Assembly (NCBI GenBank): GCA_032716605.1
Contig: CM064509.1
Coordinates: forward strand, 40,024,924 to 40,088,923
Source of the DNA: Paralithodes platypus
Lineage: Eukaryota > Arthropoda > Malacostraca > Decapoda > Lithodidae
Length of the DNA: 64,000 nt
Direction: 5' to 3'
Numbering within the stretch: position 1 is the stretch's first letter; every line of letters starts with the position of its first letter. Of this stretch, positions 1 through 10,305 are shown one piece after another. The position numbers were made by a program, and so were the translations under genes. Below the pieces are notes generated by a model. That model worked only from the letters and a program-made list of their open reading frames with translations, was not told the DNA's origin and did no database searches.

Positions 1-367
1 GATGCACCCGCCGCACTAGCCACCCCAATTAACCCTTCTAATCCTCATTTCCCTTGCAACCAGTCCAAAGCCCTAACCTCAGCTAGTAGCCGCAGAAATA
101 GTAGATAATGCGAAAGAAATAGTGCAACCTCCTGTAATAAATCAGACAACCCAACCAGATGAATTGCCAACCAGAGTTGTGCCCCTTCTGCCCCGGAGAT
201 GCCCTCACTCCGACATATCTGCCAGAAGAGACCCTACCTTAGCCAGCCCAACCATTGTCAAGCATTCAGCCTGAAGGCTTAAAACCAATATTTGGTTCTT
301 ACACAGAAAGTCCTAAGGTTGGAAAGGACAAAACCATGTCTAATGTGGGAAAGGCTTGTCGTAGTAC

Positions 368-570
368 CAGCTGGGGATTAAAGCACGTAACCTATAACGC
401 TTGCTGCTTTAACCATAACTCAGTGAACCTATAACGCTTGCCAGGGAAGCAAGGGACTCGACTTAGACTCAGGAACCAACTGGGGATTAGGGCATGTCAC
501 CTATAACGCTTGCTGCCGTAACCGTAACCCAGTGCAACCCTGCATAACCTATACGCTTGCCGGGGAAACG
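368..570. repeat. Imperfect internal repeat around CCTATAACGCTTGC
   Basis: The word CCTATAACGCTTGC, or a one-base variant of it, occurs four times (near 391, 428, 500 and 548). Related flanks (ctggggatta; taacc.taactcagtg) make two imperfect units of about 105 bp. The same arrangement is at about 10675-10875 in the second duplication copy. I see no gene here. It may be the 5' part of an unrecognised repeat. Confidence 0.6.
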
Positions 571-1109
571 CGGTGAATGATTCTGGCTCAGTAACAGCTG
601 GTGTTGTTGGTGAGACTCTGTTGCCCTTGTATGGCACAGAGACTCCTGGGAACACCCCGTACAAAGGAAATCAAGCAACAACAGGTCTAGTGACCCTTCT
701 AGCTGTAGTAAAGACTACCCCCGACTCCCTGAGCAGTCACTTTCTTGTCTGTCCCTGACGAGAGGCAACTAGGACGTGTCGGCTCACCAGTCACCCCTCA
801 GGTGAGCTTGCCTCCAACCCGCAGAAAGGCCTCGGTTGATCTAGTGGTTGCAGATAAGCTACCTTCTTTCCCCAGGGACAGTGTGAGAGAGGACCAGGAG
901 CGAAGCTGAGGACTCCGGAAGAAGCACCCCATCGCCCAATGCCTGCGGGAACTCTGTTGCCCGGATCCAAGTTCGTGAGGTGATGGTGGCGACCCGAGCC
1001 TGCCGGGGTAAGGAGGCTTTTATGTCCTCATGTCTCGGCGGTGTGGTGACAGGAGTTGTTTTTATACTGGTGCTTCCATCTCCTCCTTTGTTTTTCTCCC
1101 CTATCTCAG

Positions 1110-1685
1110 ACTAACCTATTTTTACTGACTTTAGCCTACATCACTTCACCGTCCGGGCAGCGAAGACTCCGAACGAACAGAGAGTAACAAGCCTGAGCCG
1201 AAACGAAAGTGAGTCCGTCAGAGAGACTGGTTGGGAGAGGTGAGTCAGCCCACTGAGCGGAGCTACACACGCACCTTACAGGCCCAGCTAGCAACTCGCG
1301 GGAGAGCTGGCAACTCCTTCCACACACAACACAGCCTTTGTTGCGAGTCTCACAGCACTACCAGTTCTCTCCTGCCCCCTTAATTCCTTGTCCTGTAGTA
1401 CCTGAATTAGGGTTTTACACCATGCCCGAAAGTGAGGTTCTGGAGCTCCGATTTTACTTTCAACCATCTTGACAATTTTACCAACACACCTAAGCTTCGT
1501 TTGATGCGAAAATAGCCTCCCGAAAATATACCCAGGGCGGGAATCGAACCCGGGACCCTTGGGTACGAGGCAGACACCTTACCAGTTAGACCAATAGAGA
1601 TATCTCACTTGACCTGGTCGGCTCAAGTATATTTCCGCATCTTGCTCAGTTTAGGCTAACCAATTTTTACTGACTTTACATCTGG
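1110..1685 (-). repeat. tRNA-headed composite repeat (family A), single unit
   Basis: Read on the - strand it has, in order: a box close to GTCAGTAAAAATTGGTTAG, a 60-bp linker, and a tRNA-like head with an A-box-like TCTAACTGGTA and a B-box-like GGTTCGATTCC near 1540-1600. A conserved body follows (ending at about 1400), then about 290 bp of middle sequence, then the first box again (about 1115-1135). Homologous units are at 11372-11878 and 35086-35826. The head is too decayed in its acceptor stem to be a working tRNA gene. Confidence 0.72.
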
Positions 1686-1893
1686 CGTCCGGCAATAGAT
1701 AGATAATAACACCCAACACGTCGCACCAGATAGTGTTAAGTCAAGAATAGCTGTTACAACTATTTGCGAAGGCAATATTATAACTCCTTTAATAAGGTGA
1801 CACCTTTTTAATGTTATTCTGGTTATCATTAGTTGGTTTTCTTCAGCTGGAGAAGGGCCTATGGAAGCCAAAAGGTTAAGGTTTTTAACCTTT

Positions 1894-1899
1894 TTTATT
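1894..1899 (-). promoter_or_regulatory. Candidate poly(A) signal of kinase A
   Basis: AATAAA on the - strand, about 155 bp beyond the kinase stop codon. The second copy keeps it at 12088-12093. It sits next to an AT-rich inverted repeat, so its use is an inference. Confidence 0.4.
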
Positions 1900-2050
1900 C
1901 CCAAAGGCTCTTCCTAAGTTGAATACAACCACCCAGTGATAGTCAGAATAATATTAAAGGCATCAAAGTTTGTGCACCTACGATGAGACACTATCATAAA
2001 GAAACAGAGTTATACGAGTAGTGGCACGATATTAGAATTAACAAGTTTGT

Positions 2051-3370
2051 CTAATCTACCCCATCTATATCATACCCACTCTCATCTGATTCCTTATCTG
2101 ACTCACCCTCATCCTCATCTGACTCACCCTCATCCTCACCCGACACATCCTCATCCTCACCCGACACATCCTCATCCGAGTCATCCTCATCTGACTCATC
2201 ATCAGACTCGTCATCAGAGTCAGGGAACCCTTCCAGTGACCGTTGAAGGTACAGGAGGCCAGGCAGTATGGCAGTCAACCTAGTGATCACTTCTGTGATA
2301 GTTGGTCGGTCCTCCTCTTTGTACTCTACCATGTTGGCCACAAGTTCCTCAAGTCCCTCCGGCCAATCACTCAGTCGTCCAGCCCTCATCTGCTTTACAA
2401 AAAGATGTTCAAGCATCATACCAAGAGAAAAAATGTCACTAGCAAAAGATGCCCCTCTGTTATAGAACACCTCAGGAGCGTACCACTCATACTGAATGTA
2501 GCTAGCGACATCATTGTTTCTTGTATATGCAACTTTGTCTACTAGTGCCCCCAATCCAAAGTCAATCAGAGTGGCTTGAACCTTTCCAAGACCAGCCATA
2601 GGAATCTTGACAATTACATTATCGGCTTTGATATCGTTATGTAGGACCCCTGCCTTGTGAACATCCTGTAGGCTCCGTGCCAGTGCCAAGAACACTTCCA
2701 CCAACCCTCGAGCAGTAAGACGGCTATACGCACGAGCTAGAGTCTTGCCCTCCACACAGGACAGGAAGAGACAAGGACGGTCGGAGCAGTTGGCATGCAA
2801 GGCTGGGGAGCCTCCAGCACCCTGTAGATGATCCAGCAATAAAGCCTCACGCCAGAAATCCTGCACCATGCTCCAACCTTCTCGCTTACCCAGTTTGCAT
2901 ACTAGATATTTACCATTGTCCCGAAACAAAAATGTTTCACACGAGGCGCCAGAGCTAAGAGAACGCTTATAAAGAAGCTGTGGTTTTAGCTGTTCATAAG
3001 AACAGGTACAGCTTGGAAGCTGATCTTGCAGTACAAGCTTCTGAGAAAAAACTTTCTTGGGAGGGTCAATGAAAAAATCAAGACAGGCTAGGACGTGTGA
3101 CAAGTGAGGCCTGTCAAACTTTTGGTACTCTGCAGTGTTGGCCATCCATTCACAGAATTCCTGGAGTCCAGTAGGATAACAAGACACCAAAGACTTCTGC
3201 ATCAAAACCTTCCAAGTGTCGAGGAAGGTGTGACCAAATGACCTAACAACAGCATCAGAACGAGCGAGTGTGCTTCCAGCCGTTCGTTGTAGTTCCACTA
3301 GCTTCATCACATTAGCCCTCAGCTTCCGCAGCCAGGGAACCTCCTCCACATACAGGATCTTGTTGGTCAT
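2051..3370 (-). CDS. Intronless protein kinase with acidic C-terminal tail (copy A)
   Basis: The uninterrupted frame gives 439 residues from the first ATG (3368-3370, A at -3). In-frame TTG codons upstream are not needed. The kinase-fold motifs are in the expected order: a VCK lysine near residue 159, an alpha-C glutamate near 175 (REALLLDHL), the catalytic loop HNDIKADN at about 244-251, DFG at 270-272, APE at 298-300, SDIFSLG at about 311-317, and EEDRPT near 352. All key catalytic residues are present, so activity is plausible. I see no clear glycine-rich loop. About 125 residues with no recognised domain come first. Residues 383-431 are almost all D, E, S and G. There is no signal peptide or membrane segment, which suggests a cytosolic or nuclear protein. 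The substrate and subfamily are unknown. The lack of introns suggests a retrocopy or mobile-element origin. Copy B differs at about five residues. Confidence 0.85.
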   Translation of the reverse strand: MTNKILYVEEVPWLRKLRANVMKLVELQRTAGSTLARSDAVVRSFGHTFLDTWKVLMQKSLVSCYPTGLQEFCEWMANTAEYQKFDRPHLSHVLACLDFFIDPPKKVFSQKLVLQDQLPSCTCSYEQLKPQLLYKRSLSSGASCETFLFRDNGKYLVCKLGKREGWSMVQDFWREALLLDHLQGAGGSPALHANCSDRPCLFLSCVEGKTLARAYSRLTARGLVEVFLALARSLQDVHKAGVLHNDIKADNVIVKIPMAGLGKVQATLIDFGLGALVDKVAYTRNNDVASYIQYEWYAPEVFYNRGASFASDIFSLGMMLEHLFVKQMRAGRLSDWPEGLEELVANMVEYKEEDRPTITEVITRLTAILPGLLYLQRSLEGFPDSDDESDDESDEDDSDEDVSGEDEDVSGEDEGESDEDEGESDKESDESGYDIDGVD

Positions 3371-3382
3371 TTTGATCAACAA

Positions 3383-3909
3383 TTGTTAACTGATAAATCT
3401 GCTCAACAATTGTCAATAGGTAACTCTCTAAATACTGCACTGTATGAGTTACTTATGTAAATAACTCGGAGCAAACTAATAACACGTCTACTAACTGCAG
3501 TTGTAGACGTAAGAATGAGACTTGTCAGTGAACGCCTGAATATATAGGCCGGTGATGACTCCAAAATATATACATCTTAGATAGCCTATAACAAATTAAC
3601 AATAAATTTGATTCTGTGTTTCTTTAATTATTTTTAATTTGTTTGCCTAAAATTAAAAACTATGAAATAGCGATATATAAACAAAATTTAAAAGAAATGG
3701 AAAGGCGTATATTTTATTATATTTAAGTTAGGGGTCAAAATTAATTTTCTTTTTTAATTGTATTACATAGAAAACCAAGCAATTTAATGGTTAACTTGAC
3801 TAAACCAGAAGCGGTGTACTATGACAACACCCGCACACACATAATATATGCGAACACACACACACACACCTTCAGTAACAACGTACCCTAGAATGTTGAG
3901 GCATTTACT
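3383..3909. other. Kinase upstream spacer, no further gene seen
   Basis: AT-rich sequence shared with copy 2 (13577-14082). It holds a short (CA)n run near 3855-3868 and a near-palindrome around AACAATTGTT at 3381-3413. No open frame has recognisable similarity. Confidence 0.6.
3540..3546 (-). promoter_or_regulatory. Possible TATA box of kinase A
   Basis: TATATAT on the - strand, about 170 bp upstream of the kinase ATG and kept in copy 2 (about 13734-13740). It would place a start site near 3510, with a 5' leader of about 140 bp. No clear initiator was seen, so this is only a candidate. Confidence 0.3.
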
Positions 3910-4290
3910 AAAGGTTGATGTTAAATAAAAGGATTATTTTTTCTTTTAAGTTCGGGTCCGATATTTACAAGACTAACTTAATTATATATACCTACCTTAT
4001 CTTATGGAACCTTACGGTGATACTGGACGCAGGTCTTCTATTCCTCTTATGTCCAGATTTTTCTCTTCCTCTAAACTTAAACTAACATGGTGGCCTGGGG
4101 TGGTTATTAATGTGTCCACAAAGTTGTATTTGATGGCTTTGAGTACTCCAGATCGAACTTGTTGAGTCATTTTTCAAAAGACAACACTCCCTGCCTCAAT
4201 AACTGCGTTAGGTAGGCTATTCCTTACATCAACGATTCTTGAGCTAAAGTGCATCTGCCGCCTCTTCGTTCTTGTTCTTTCCTTGGCCAG
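3910..4290 (-). mobile_element. LINE 3' remnant, left part, split by an LTR element
   Basis: Matches the uninterrupted LINE remnant at 14083-14560. It continues at 6494-6576 beyond the LTR insertion. The coding strand is - and only the 3' end of ORF2 and trailing sequence are left. Confidence 0.75.
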
Positions 4291-4650
4291 TGTAATGAAA
4301 TATAGTTAGCCATTTATGTTTAGGGTCCCTTTTACATAGCGCATCACTGCTACCTTTCCCGCCCACTAGATCACTGACAGCCGAGCATTTCAAAACACAG
4401 ATCGGTGTCAAGACTTTCTAAGAGATTATGGTTTACCTATATAAGGAATAAGTATTAATGATTTCAGATGTATTGAAGGTTTAGCATATAATATAGGGAT
4501 ATAAGAAACTCCTAGACTACATATATATTTATTAGTTATTTTGTTTAGAACTGTATTACTAAGGATTGTTGTTGTTACAGGATGTGATGTACCGGACCTC
4601 AATTGTTTGTACAATAAAACCACAATACTAATCAAGCTGGTTTCACTACA
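4291..4650 (+). repeat. 5' LTR of the gypsy-type element
   Basis: 360 bp running from TG to CA. It holds a TATATAA box (4438-4444) and a poly(A) signal AATAAA (4613-4618), giving a normal U3-R-U5 order. I could not recognise a primer-binding site just downstream. Confidence 0.8.
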
Positions 4651-4680
4651 ATTTATTTTACAAACAATTAACAAGTGGAC

Positions 4681-6480
4681 ATGGAGCGGTTCTTACGACC
4701 AGAGAGGTTCGACACAGACCCAAACTCCACCACTGCAGCTAAGGAATGGCACCACTGGCTCAGGACCTTTAACAACTTCTCAAAGGCCATACAACAGAAT
4801 ACTCCCACTGCAAACAGACTTGTACTTCTGACAAATTACATCGCCCCGCAAGTATATGACTATATTGCTGACTGTAAAACCTATGAGGCTGCCGAGGAAA
4901 CCCTAACTAACTTGTATATCAAACCTAAAAATTAAATATTTGCCAGGCATGTACTAGCAACTCGACGCCAAGAACCTGGTGAGTCACTGGATCAGTTCTT
5001 ACAGGCACTAAAACTTCTTGCCAAAGACTGTCAGTTCAAGGCTGTGATGGCAGTGGAAGCCTGTGACAACTATGTTAGAGATGCCTTTATTAACGGGATA
5101 GTTTCTCGTACGATACGGCAACGTTTATTAGAGAACAAAACCTTGGATCTTCAAACTGCATATGAACAAGCCCACACTTTAGAAATGGCTCAGAAACATT
5201 CTGCCTCTTATATGCACCCAGAGTCAATAAATGCTGCAGTATCACTAAGCAAACTAGGCATAGATACAGATGAACAAGAAAGAGTCCAACAACATCTACA
5301 ACAACAACAACTAGAAAGAGTAGAAAAGAATGCTGATCCAGTGAGTGCAGCTACTTCCAGTGCTTCCCAGTGTTTCTTTTGTGGATACAGCCGGCATCCA
5401 CGTAGTCAGTGCCCAGCAAGAGAGGCTTTGTGTATGAACTGCAAGAAAAAGGGACATTACGCTAAGGTATGCCGAGCTTCTAGTCGTAAACAGACAAATA
5501 CTGCTTCCACCTCTCACCATTCAGCTGCAATGCTTGCTACTCTAGCTGGAACTTCTCTTTCGTGTCTTAAAAAATCTGTGAGCAGCTCAAACATTAATGG
5601 CATAGCAGTTACTACCTTAATTGATACAGGTAGCTCCGATAATTTTATCCATAATAATATCGTGCAGCAGAACAAGCTAACAATCTATCCTGACAACGGT
5701 GAGGTTTCCATGGCAGATGTATCACATTCTTCTAAAATCCTGGGCCACTGCAATGTTAACCTAGAGCTTCAGGGAGAAACTTATTCCAATGTTAAACTCA
5801 AAGTCCTTCCCAGTTTATGTAGTGACGTGATTTTAGGCCATGATTTCCTACAACAACATTCTTCATTAGAGATGGCCTTTGGGGGATCAAGACCACCCCT
5901 CAAGATATGTGAATTAGCAGCTGTAAAAGTACCTGCTCCATCGCTGTTTAGAAACTTGGCACCAGACTGCAGGCCTATCGCTGTGAAATCCAGGAGATAC
6001 ACAGAAACAGACAAGAAATTCATACAAGCTGAAACTGTACGCATGCTGAAAGAAGGAATCATCAGACCTAGTAATTCTCCTTGGAGAGCTCAAGTACTGG
6101 TAACCTCAGGGGAAAATCACAAGAAAAGAATGGTTATAGATTACTCGCAGACCATAAACCGGTACACAGAGCTGGATGCCTACCCCTTACCACGTATTGA
6201 TGAGATGGTGAATGATGTTGCTAGGTTTAGAGTGTACAGTACATTGGATTTGAGAAGTGCATACCATCAAGTGGAGATAAAAGAAGAGGAGAAACCTTAC
6301 ACAGCATTTGAAGCTGGAGGAAAGCTTTATGAATTTAATCGTATCCCTTTTGGAGTGACAAATGGAGTGGCCAGTTTCCAAAGAGTTATTGATGAAATCC
6401 TTGAAAAAAAAAAGTGTGAAGGGTACATTCGCTTATGTGGATAATGTTACGGTGTGTGGTGAATCTGAAGAAGACCTGGC
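4681..6480 (+). pseudogene. gag-pol remnant: capsid, two zinc knuckles, protease, partial reverse transcriptase
   Basis: One frame runs from ATG 4681 to about 6444, with an in-frame TAA at 4933-4935. A gag-like region comes first. Two CX2CX4HX4C zinc knuckles follow (about 5371-5412 and 5431-5472), then an aspartic protease active site DTGSS (from 5623). Reverse transcriptase follows, with the blocks YPLPRIDEMV and LDLRSAYHQV, typical of Ty3/gypsy. A frame change occurs in an A-run at about 6404-6413. Just after it the catalytic box reads YVDN (6434-6445), not the usual YxDD. The rest of RT, RNase H and integrase are absent. The element cannot move on its own. Confidence 0.88.
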
Positions 6481-6493
6481 TGGTTTCATTACA

Positions 6494-6576
6494 GCCAGTT
6501 TCTTTATAATTGCTGTTGCCACGGGTTGGTCCTTCATTCCTCTCAAGATGAAAGTTCACCTCTATGTCATACTGTC
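6494..6576 (-). mobile_element. LINE 3' remnant, right part
   Basis: Continuation of 3910-4290 beyond the LTR insertion. It matches 14478-14560 almost base for base. Homology to copy 2 ends abruptly after CATACTGTC, which marks the right breakpoint of the duplication. Confidence 0.8.
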
Positions 6577-6600
6577 TATATAGGCTACATATAGTATTAA

Positions 6601-6885
6601 CCCCCTCCGACTCATATGACGCTAGTGCGTCATATGGAGGTTTGGCAAAAATACTCATATGACGCTAGTGCGTCATATGAACTTATCTTAATATCTCTCT
6701 AATAAGTTATATGACGCTCTAGCGTCATTTAGGCCTCAGTAAGTTAGATCAGATTCTGTCGAATGGTGGCAACCCCAAGTTCGTCCGACTTCTAACGGTC
6801 CCTCAGTGAGATTTTGACAGTTGTGGGGATAATACCGTGCGGTCCGCTTCCTCGTCAGTAAGTTAACTATTTCAGTTAGAGGGGG
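6601..6885. mobile_element. TTAA-flanked MITE with internal hairpins
   Basis: 285 bp between TTAA at 6597-6600 and 6886-6889. The ends are CCCCCTCCGACTC and, on the other strand, CCCCCTCTAACTG. Inside are two copies of the palindrome CATATGACGC-TAGT-GCGTCATATG (6613-6636 and 6656-6679) and a third, shorter one, ATGACGCT-CT-AGCGTCAT (6711-6728). TTAA targets and CCC ends fit piggyBac-type non-autonomous elements. Confidence 0.7.
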
Positions 6886-6892
6886 TTAAATC

Positions 6893-7538
6893 AGGCAAGT
6901 TATAATAGATAAGGTTCTAAGCTAGCTACTAAGTCAGGCAAGGTTTGATAGTAAAGGTTCTAGGCTATCTATTAAGTCAGGCAAGCTATGATAGTCAAGG
7001 TTCTAGGCTATATTAAGTTAGGCAAGCTATGATAGACAAGGTTCTAGGCTATCTATTAAGTCAGGCAAGATATGATAGACAAGGTTCTAGGCTATCTATT
7101 AAGTCAGGCAAGATATGATAGACAAGGTTCTAGGCTATCTATTAGGTCAGGCAAGATATGATAGACAAGGTTCTAAGCCATCTATTAGGTCAGGCAAGAT
7201 ATGATAGACAAGGTTCTAAGCCATCTATTAGGTCAGGCAAGATATGATAGACAAGGTTCTAGGCTATCTATTAGGTCAGGCAAGATATGATAGACAAGGG
7301 TCTAAGCTATCTATTAGGTCAGGCAAGATATGATAGACAAGGTTCTAAGCCATCTATTAGGTCGGCAAGATATGATAGACAAGGTTCTAGGCTATCTATT
7401 AGGTCAGGCAAGATATGATAGACAAGGGTCTAAGCTATCTATTAGGTCAGGCAAGATATGATAGACAAGGTTCTAGGCATCTATTAGGTCAGGCAAGCTA
7501 TGATAGTCAAGGTTCTAAGCCAGCTATTATCATCATTA
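6893..7538. repeat. 43-bp minisatellite, about 15 units
   Basis: Tandem units of about 43 bp on the pattern GGCAAGATATGATAGACAAG followed by GTTCTAGGCTATCTATTAGGTCA. Units vary slightly (ctaagcc/ctaggct, ggttct/gggtct). The outer units are the most diverged. The array abuts the TTAA MITE. Confidence 0.93.
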
Positions 7539-7947
7539 TCTCTGATGCCTTGCTTCCTCCTTGGAAAAATAAAAGAACACAATCCACTCCATAGGGTGTA
7601 CATTACTACATGAGCAAGTTAATCTGGTTCCCAAGCAAACTGATCGCAAACATAACTATGCACTATCATCATGTTCAAGGAATTAGTAATTTGGGAAGTC
7701 CGGGACGTTCTGGTAAATGTTACTAAACTTTGCATGAATTAAGAAACTACAATTAGTGTCAAAATTTTTCTATTCAAATCAAATTTGCAACATGACAAGA
7801 CATTAACAATTGTACAAAATACAAATGGCACTCACTAAGACATGCTTCCTTTGCGCTTTCCACAATGCTTCTTCCAGTATATGATTATAACATTTTGTAG
7901 TTATTTATTTTACCCTAAGGATGTAAAGATTTTTTTTCTTCTTCCAG
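7539..7947. other. AT-rich sequence before the putative exon
   Basis: No gene or recognised repeat seen. It ends in the pyrimidine tract and CAG of a strong splice acceptor (about 7931-7947). Confidence 0.5.
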
Positions 7948-8436
7948 GTCCATCACTTAAAGACTCACTTACGAACAAGCCACATGGGTGAGACAGGTGG
8001 CGTTGAGGAGGGTGATGGTGGACGGATGAGGGCCCAATCACACCGCATCCTCAGACTACAACCCAAACGCACACCTAAGTCAGAACACTCGCCCAAACTT
8101 CTATCAGCACTCACCCACACATCTCAGCCACAGCCACACCTGGCACCTCATCCACAGGGTATTGGTAGTGTGTGCCAGAACAACTCACAGACCAATCCTC
8201 ACACAGACCAGTCCCCACCCATGGCCCATTCCACTACCATAGCTGGTCCCTCAGGTCACACCACACAGATCACTGGTGGTGGTGGTGGTGGTGGAGGGAT
8301 GAACCACACAAGTTTCATCCATGGCTACCCTGCTCACACCCTACACATATATAACCATAGCGTCATGCCTCACTATCCCACACTCTTCGATGCCTGTCAG
8401 GGCCAGAACACTGGAAACCACATTCAAATGCACTAA
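7948..8436 (+). CDS. Putative terminal exon of an unidentified protein (perhaps C2H2 zinc finger)
   Basis: A frame stays open from a good 3' splice site (TTTTTTTCTTCTTCCAG ending 7947) through ATG 7984 to the stop at 8434-8436. The first residues, HLKTHLRTSH, resemble the helix and paired histidines at the end of a C2H2 finger, with H-x4-H spacing. The rest is low-complexity (His, Pro, Thr, Gln, Ser) with a run of eight glycines encoded by GGT repeats (about 8274-8294). That composition is common in transcription-factor tails. No upstream exon could be found in the window, so the first half of any finger is missing. A competing frame from the same acceptor stops after 13 codons. The gene is not recognised; the zinc-finger idea is tentative. 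Confidence 0.4.
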   Translation, partial: VHHLKTHLRTSHMGETGGVEEGDGGRMRAQSHRILRLQPKRTPKSEHSPKLLSALTHTSQPQPHLAPHPQGIGSVCQNNSQTNPHTDQSPPMAHSTTIAGPSGHTTQITGGGGGGGGMNHTSFIHGYPAHTLHIYNHSVMPHYPTLFDACQGQNTGNHIQMH

Positions 8437-9025
8437 ATTCATTGGTGCATTGAAGCTATATTGAGTTCAGTCTGGTAAGATTGACTATATTGTTACAACA
8501 GAACTCTATTTGAATGGACTAGTTTGAAGCCTTGAGGGAAAAGGTGATATTACAGGTTTGAAAACCCGAAGGGAAGGAAGGAAAACCTAATATTTAGTAA
8601 TGGCTACATAGTCAATGACGTATAGTCTTATACAGTTAACCCTCCAAAAAAAAAAACTAATTGGTCCAAAACCGGTTCAGAAACATGGAGTTTCCGGATT
8701 CTCGGAGTTTAGTCCTAGGCTAGTCACATATATACAAATTATAAATTTTATTTAGTTCACAACTGAGCTTCATACCAGTAGTCAATACTAAAGTACATCA
8801 ATAGTCATTATTATACTGTATTGTACAAGAAAACACTGTACTCCACCAGTTGTAGGCCTACTTGTACAAGTACCGTAAGGTAACTTTCTTCTAATACTGC
8901 CACCGATCTTCTGACTTCATCAAAATATTCCTATTTAAATGATAATTCTTCTTCTTTGACTTTCTATTATTACTATTACTTTACATATTACCAATAAATG
9001 ATGAAAATACTGAGGAGAAAAATAA
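8437..9025 (+). other. Possible 3' UTR of the putative exon
   Basis: Non-coding sequence after the stop, with AATAAA at 8993-8998 and another near 9019. No repeat was recognised. It is a 3' UTR only if the exon is real. Confidence 0.35.
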
Positions 9026-10305
9026 AATATCAAAGCTGTATGTGTTTATTGACTCGCATGTCCTCCACCAACGTGTCTAAGCCTGCCGCAATTCCCTGAC
9101 ATCTACTGCCGCCAATCTGTAAATCGAGAAGTTATGCCATACACATAACGAAGCTCACTATACAAACTATTGTAGTAAGAGTATTTCAAGGTGGAACGGG
9201 ACCTCCAAGAAAGCTACGAAAATGGGATCAGACGGGATCGCCATTGTGCAATTGTATTCGCGGTCAGGGTAAAGAAAAGACTGAATGAGGGTCGTTGTTA
9301 GCCCATGAACGGCGAGGGTCCTCATAAGAGGTTTGGGGGGGCGAAGGCGAGGATCCTCTTATGAGCCAAGGCATAAAAAAAAAACTTTCAAAACACTCCA
9401 CTGGCACTCAAAACAAAGCAATATGCAATTAGGTGAGATAATTCCCCTCCATTACTTGCTACCGCTTCTCCATATGTGTCCCCCACCCCCTCCCCCCTTT
9501 TCCCCTCCTCAATTATCAGCTATTTTTCCCCTTATTCCCCCTTTTATTGGGTAATTTTCGGCGCGAATTTCCCTCACGGAGTCTCCTTAACACAGGCGAG
9601 GCAGCTAGAGATCCTTGCAACACAGAGACTTCTATTGCAAGCCCTCGGTGTCGCACTGGAGGACGGAGAGTGAGGATGTTCGCCACCTGGGCTCTCGCTT
9701 CATGATACGACCGGGCGGCAATACTGTAATACAGTAAGTCTTTTTCATCCCCCAAATGCTATTCCTACTTCTTTTATTGTTCTTAACTCGAAAAGCGTGA
9801 TAGGCCTCACAGAATGGTCACCATAGCGAACGTGTTATACCTCACGGAAGCAAGACCACGAAAAAAAAAATCCAAAACACCTCAGGGGCTCTCAAAACAA
9901 AGGAATATGTCATTAGGTAAGATAATTCCCCTCTAGTACTTCTTACCACTCATCCTCATGTGTCTGAACACCCCGCTTCGCCCCTCCTTAATTATCGGCT
10001 ATTTTCCTCATATTTCCCCCATTTATCGGTTATTTTCGGCGCAAATTTCTCTCACGCGGTTTCGTACGCACCAGTGACTCACTTAAGAGACCTTTTGCAA
10101 CACAGAAATCTCTCCCGGGGCCGTCAGTGTGTTGTGAGACGGCGAGACAGGAGGATGTATGCCCCCTTGCCAACCCCTCCCTTCCATGCTACTTGCTCAA
10201 CCACCCCCATACCTTCCCAAATATACCTCCTATAGTGCTTGCACTGACCAAACACAACCAACGCCCCCTCAGCTCTCGGTTCTCGATAATACCCACCGAG
10301 AGAGA
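9026..10305. repeat. Intergenic stretch with a diverged repeat pair (family B)
   Basis: 9379-9650 and 9862-10120 are related. Each has an A-run, then TCAAAACAAAG, GATAATTCCCCTC, a C/T-rich block, AATTATCGGCTATTTT and TTTCGGCGC, and ends near GCAACACAGA. A third, more distant copy lies at about 51656-51850. No terminal repeats or coding capacity are visible. 9026-9340 holds no gene that I can support. Confidence 0.6.

Larger units (their letters stand above)
4291..6493 (+). mobile_element. Truncated Ty3/gypsy-type LTR retrotransposon with 5-bp target duplication
   Basis: The insertion starts TGTAATGAAA and ends TTTCATTACA, and is flanked by the direct repeat GCCAG (4286-4290 and 6494-6498). 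The duplicated locus shows the empty site with a single GCCAG (14478-14482). The 5' LTR is 4291-4650. A gag-pol frame follows. The element then stops inside reverse transcriptase and joins the last ~15 bp of the 3' LTR (6479-6493, matching 4636-4650 with one mismatch). About half of pol and nearly all of the 3' LTR are missing. The junction lies in GCTGGTTT-like sequence, which suggests microhomology-mediated deletion. Confidence 0.88.
1..6576. repeat. Segmental duplication, copy 1 (carries kinase A)
   Basis: Bases 1-6576 align with 10306-14560 at roughly 98-99% by eye, once a 2.2-kb LTR element present only here (4291-6493) is set aside. Other length differences are a 42-bp stretch at 661-702 missing from copy 2, and a 69-bp deletion in copy 2 between two CCAAT words (1591 and 1660 here). 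Homology stops at 6576, matching 14560, inside a LINE remnant that continues without a break in copy 2. So copy 1 carries the breakpoint. The left end is cut by the window edge. Confidence 0.93.

Noticed and set aside
2047..2283. + strand frame rich in His and Pro, opposite the kinase end
   Set aside because: It is the complement of the Asp/Glu/Ser-coding tail of the kinase. The His/Pro pattern follows from that.
9183..9300. Possible RTE LINE 3' scrap
   Set aside because: A few words (GGGACCTCCAAGAAAGC, GGGATCAGACGG) resemble the RTE C-terminus, but the match is too short to call.
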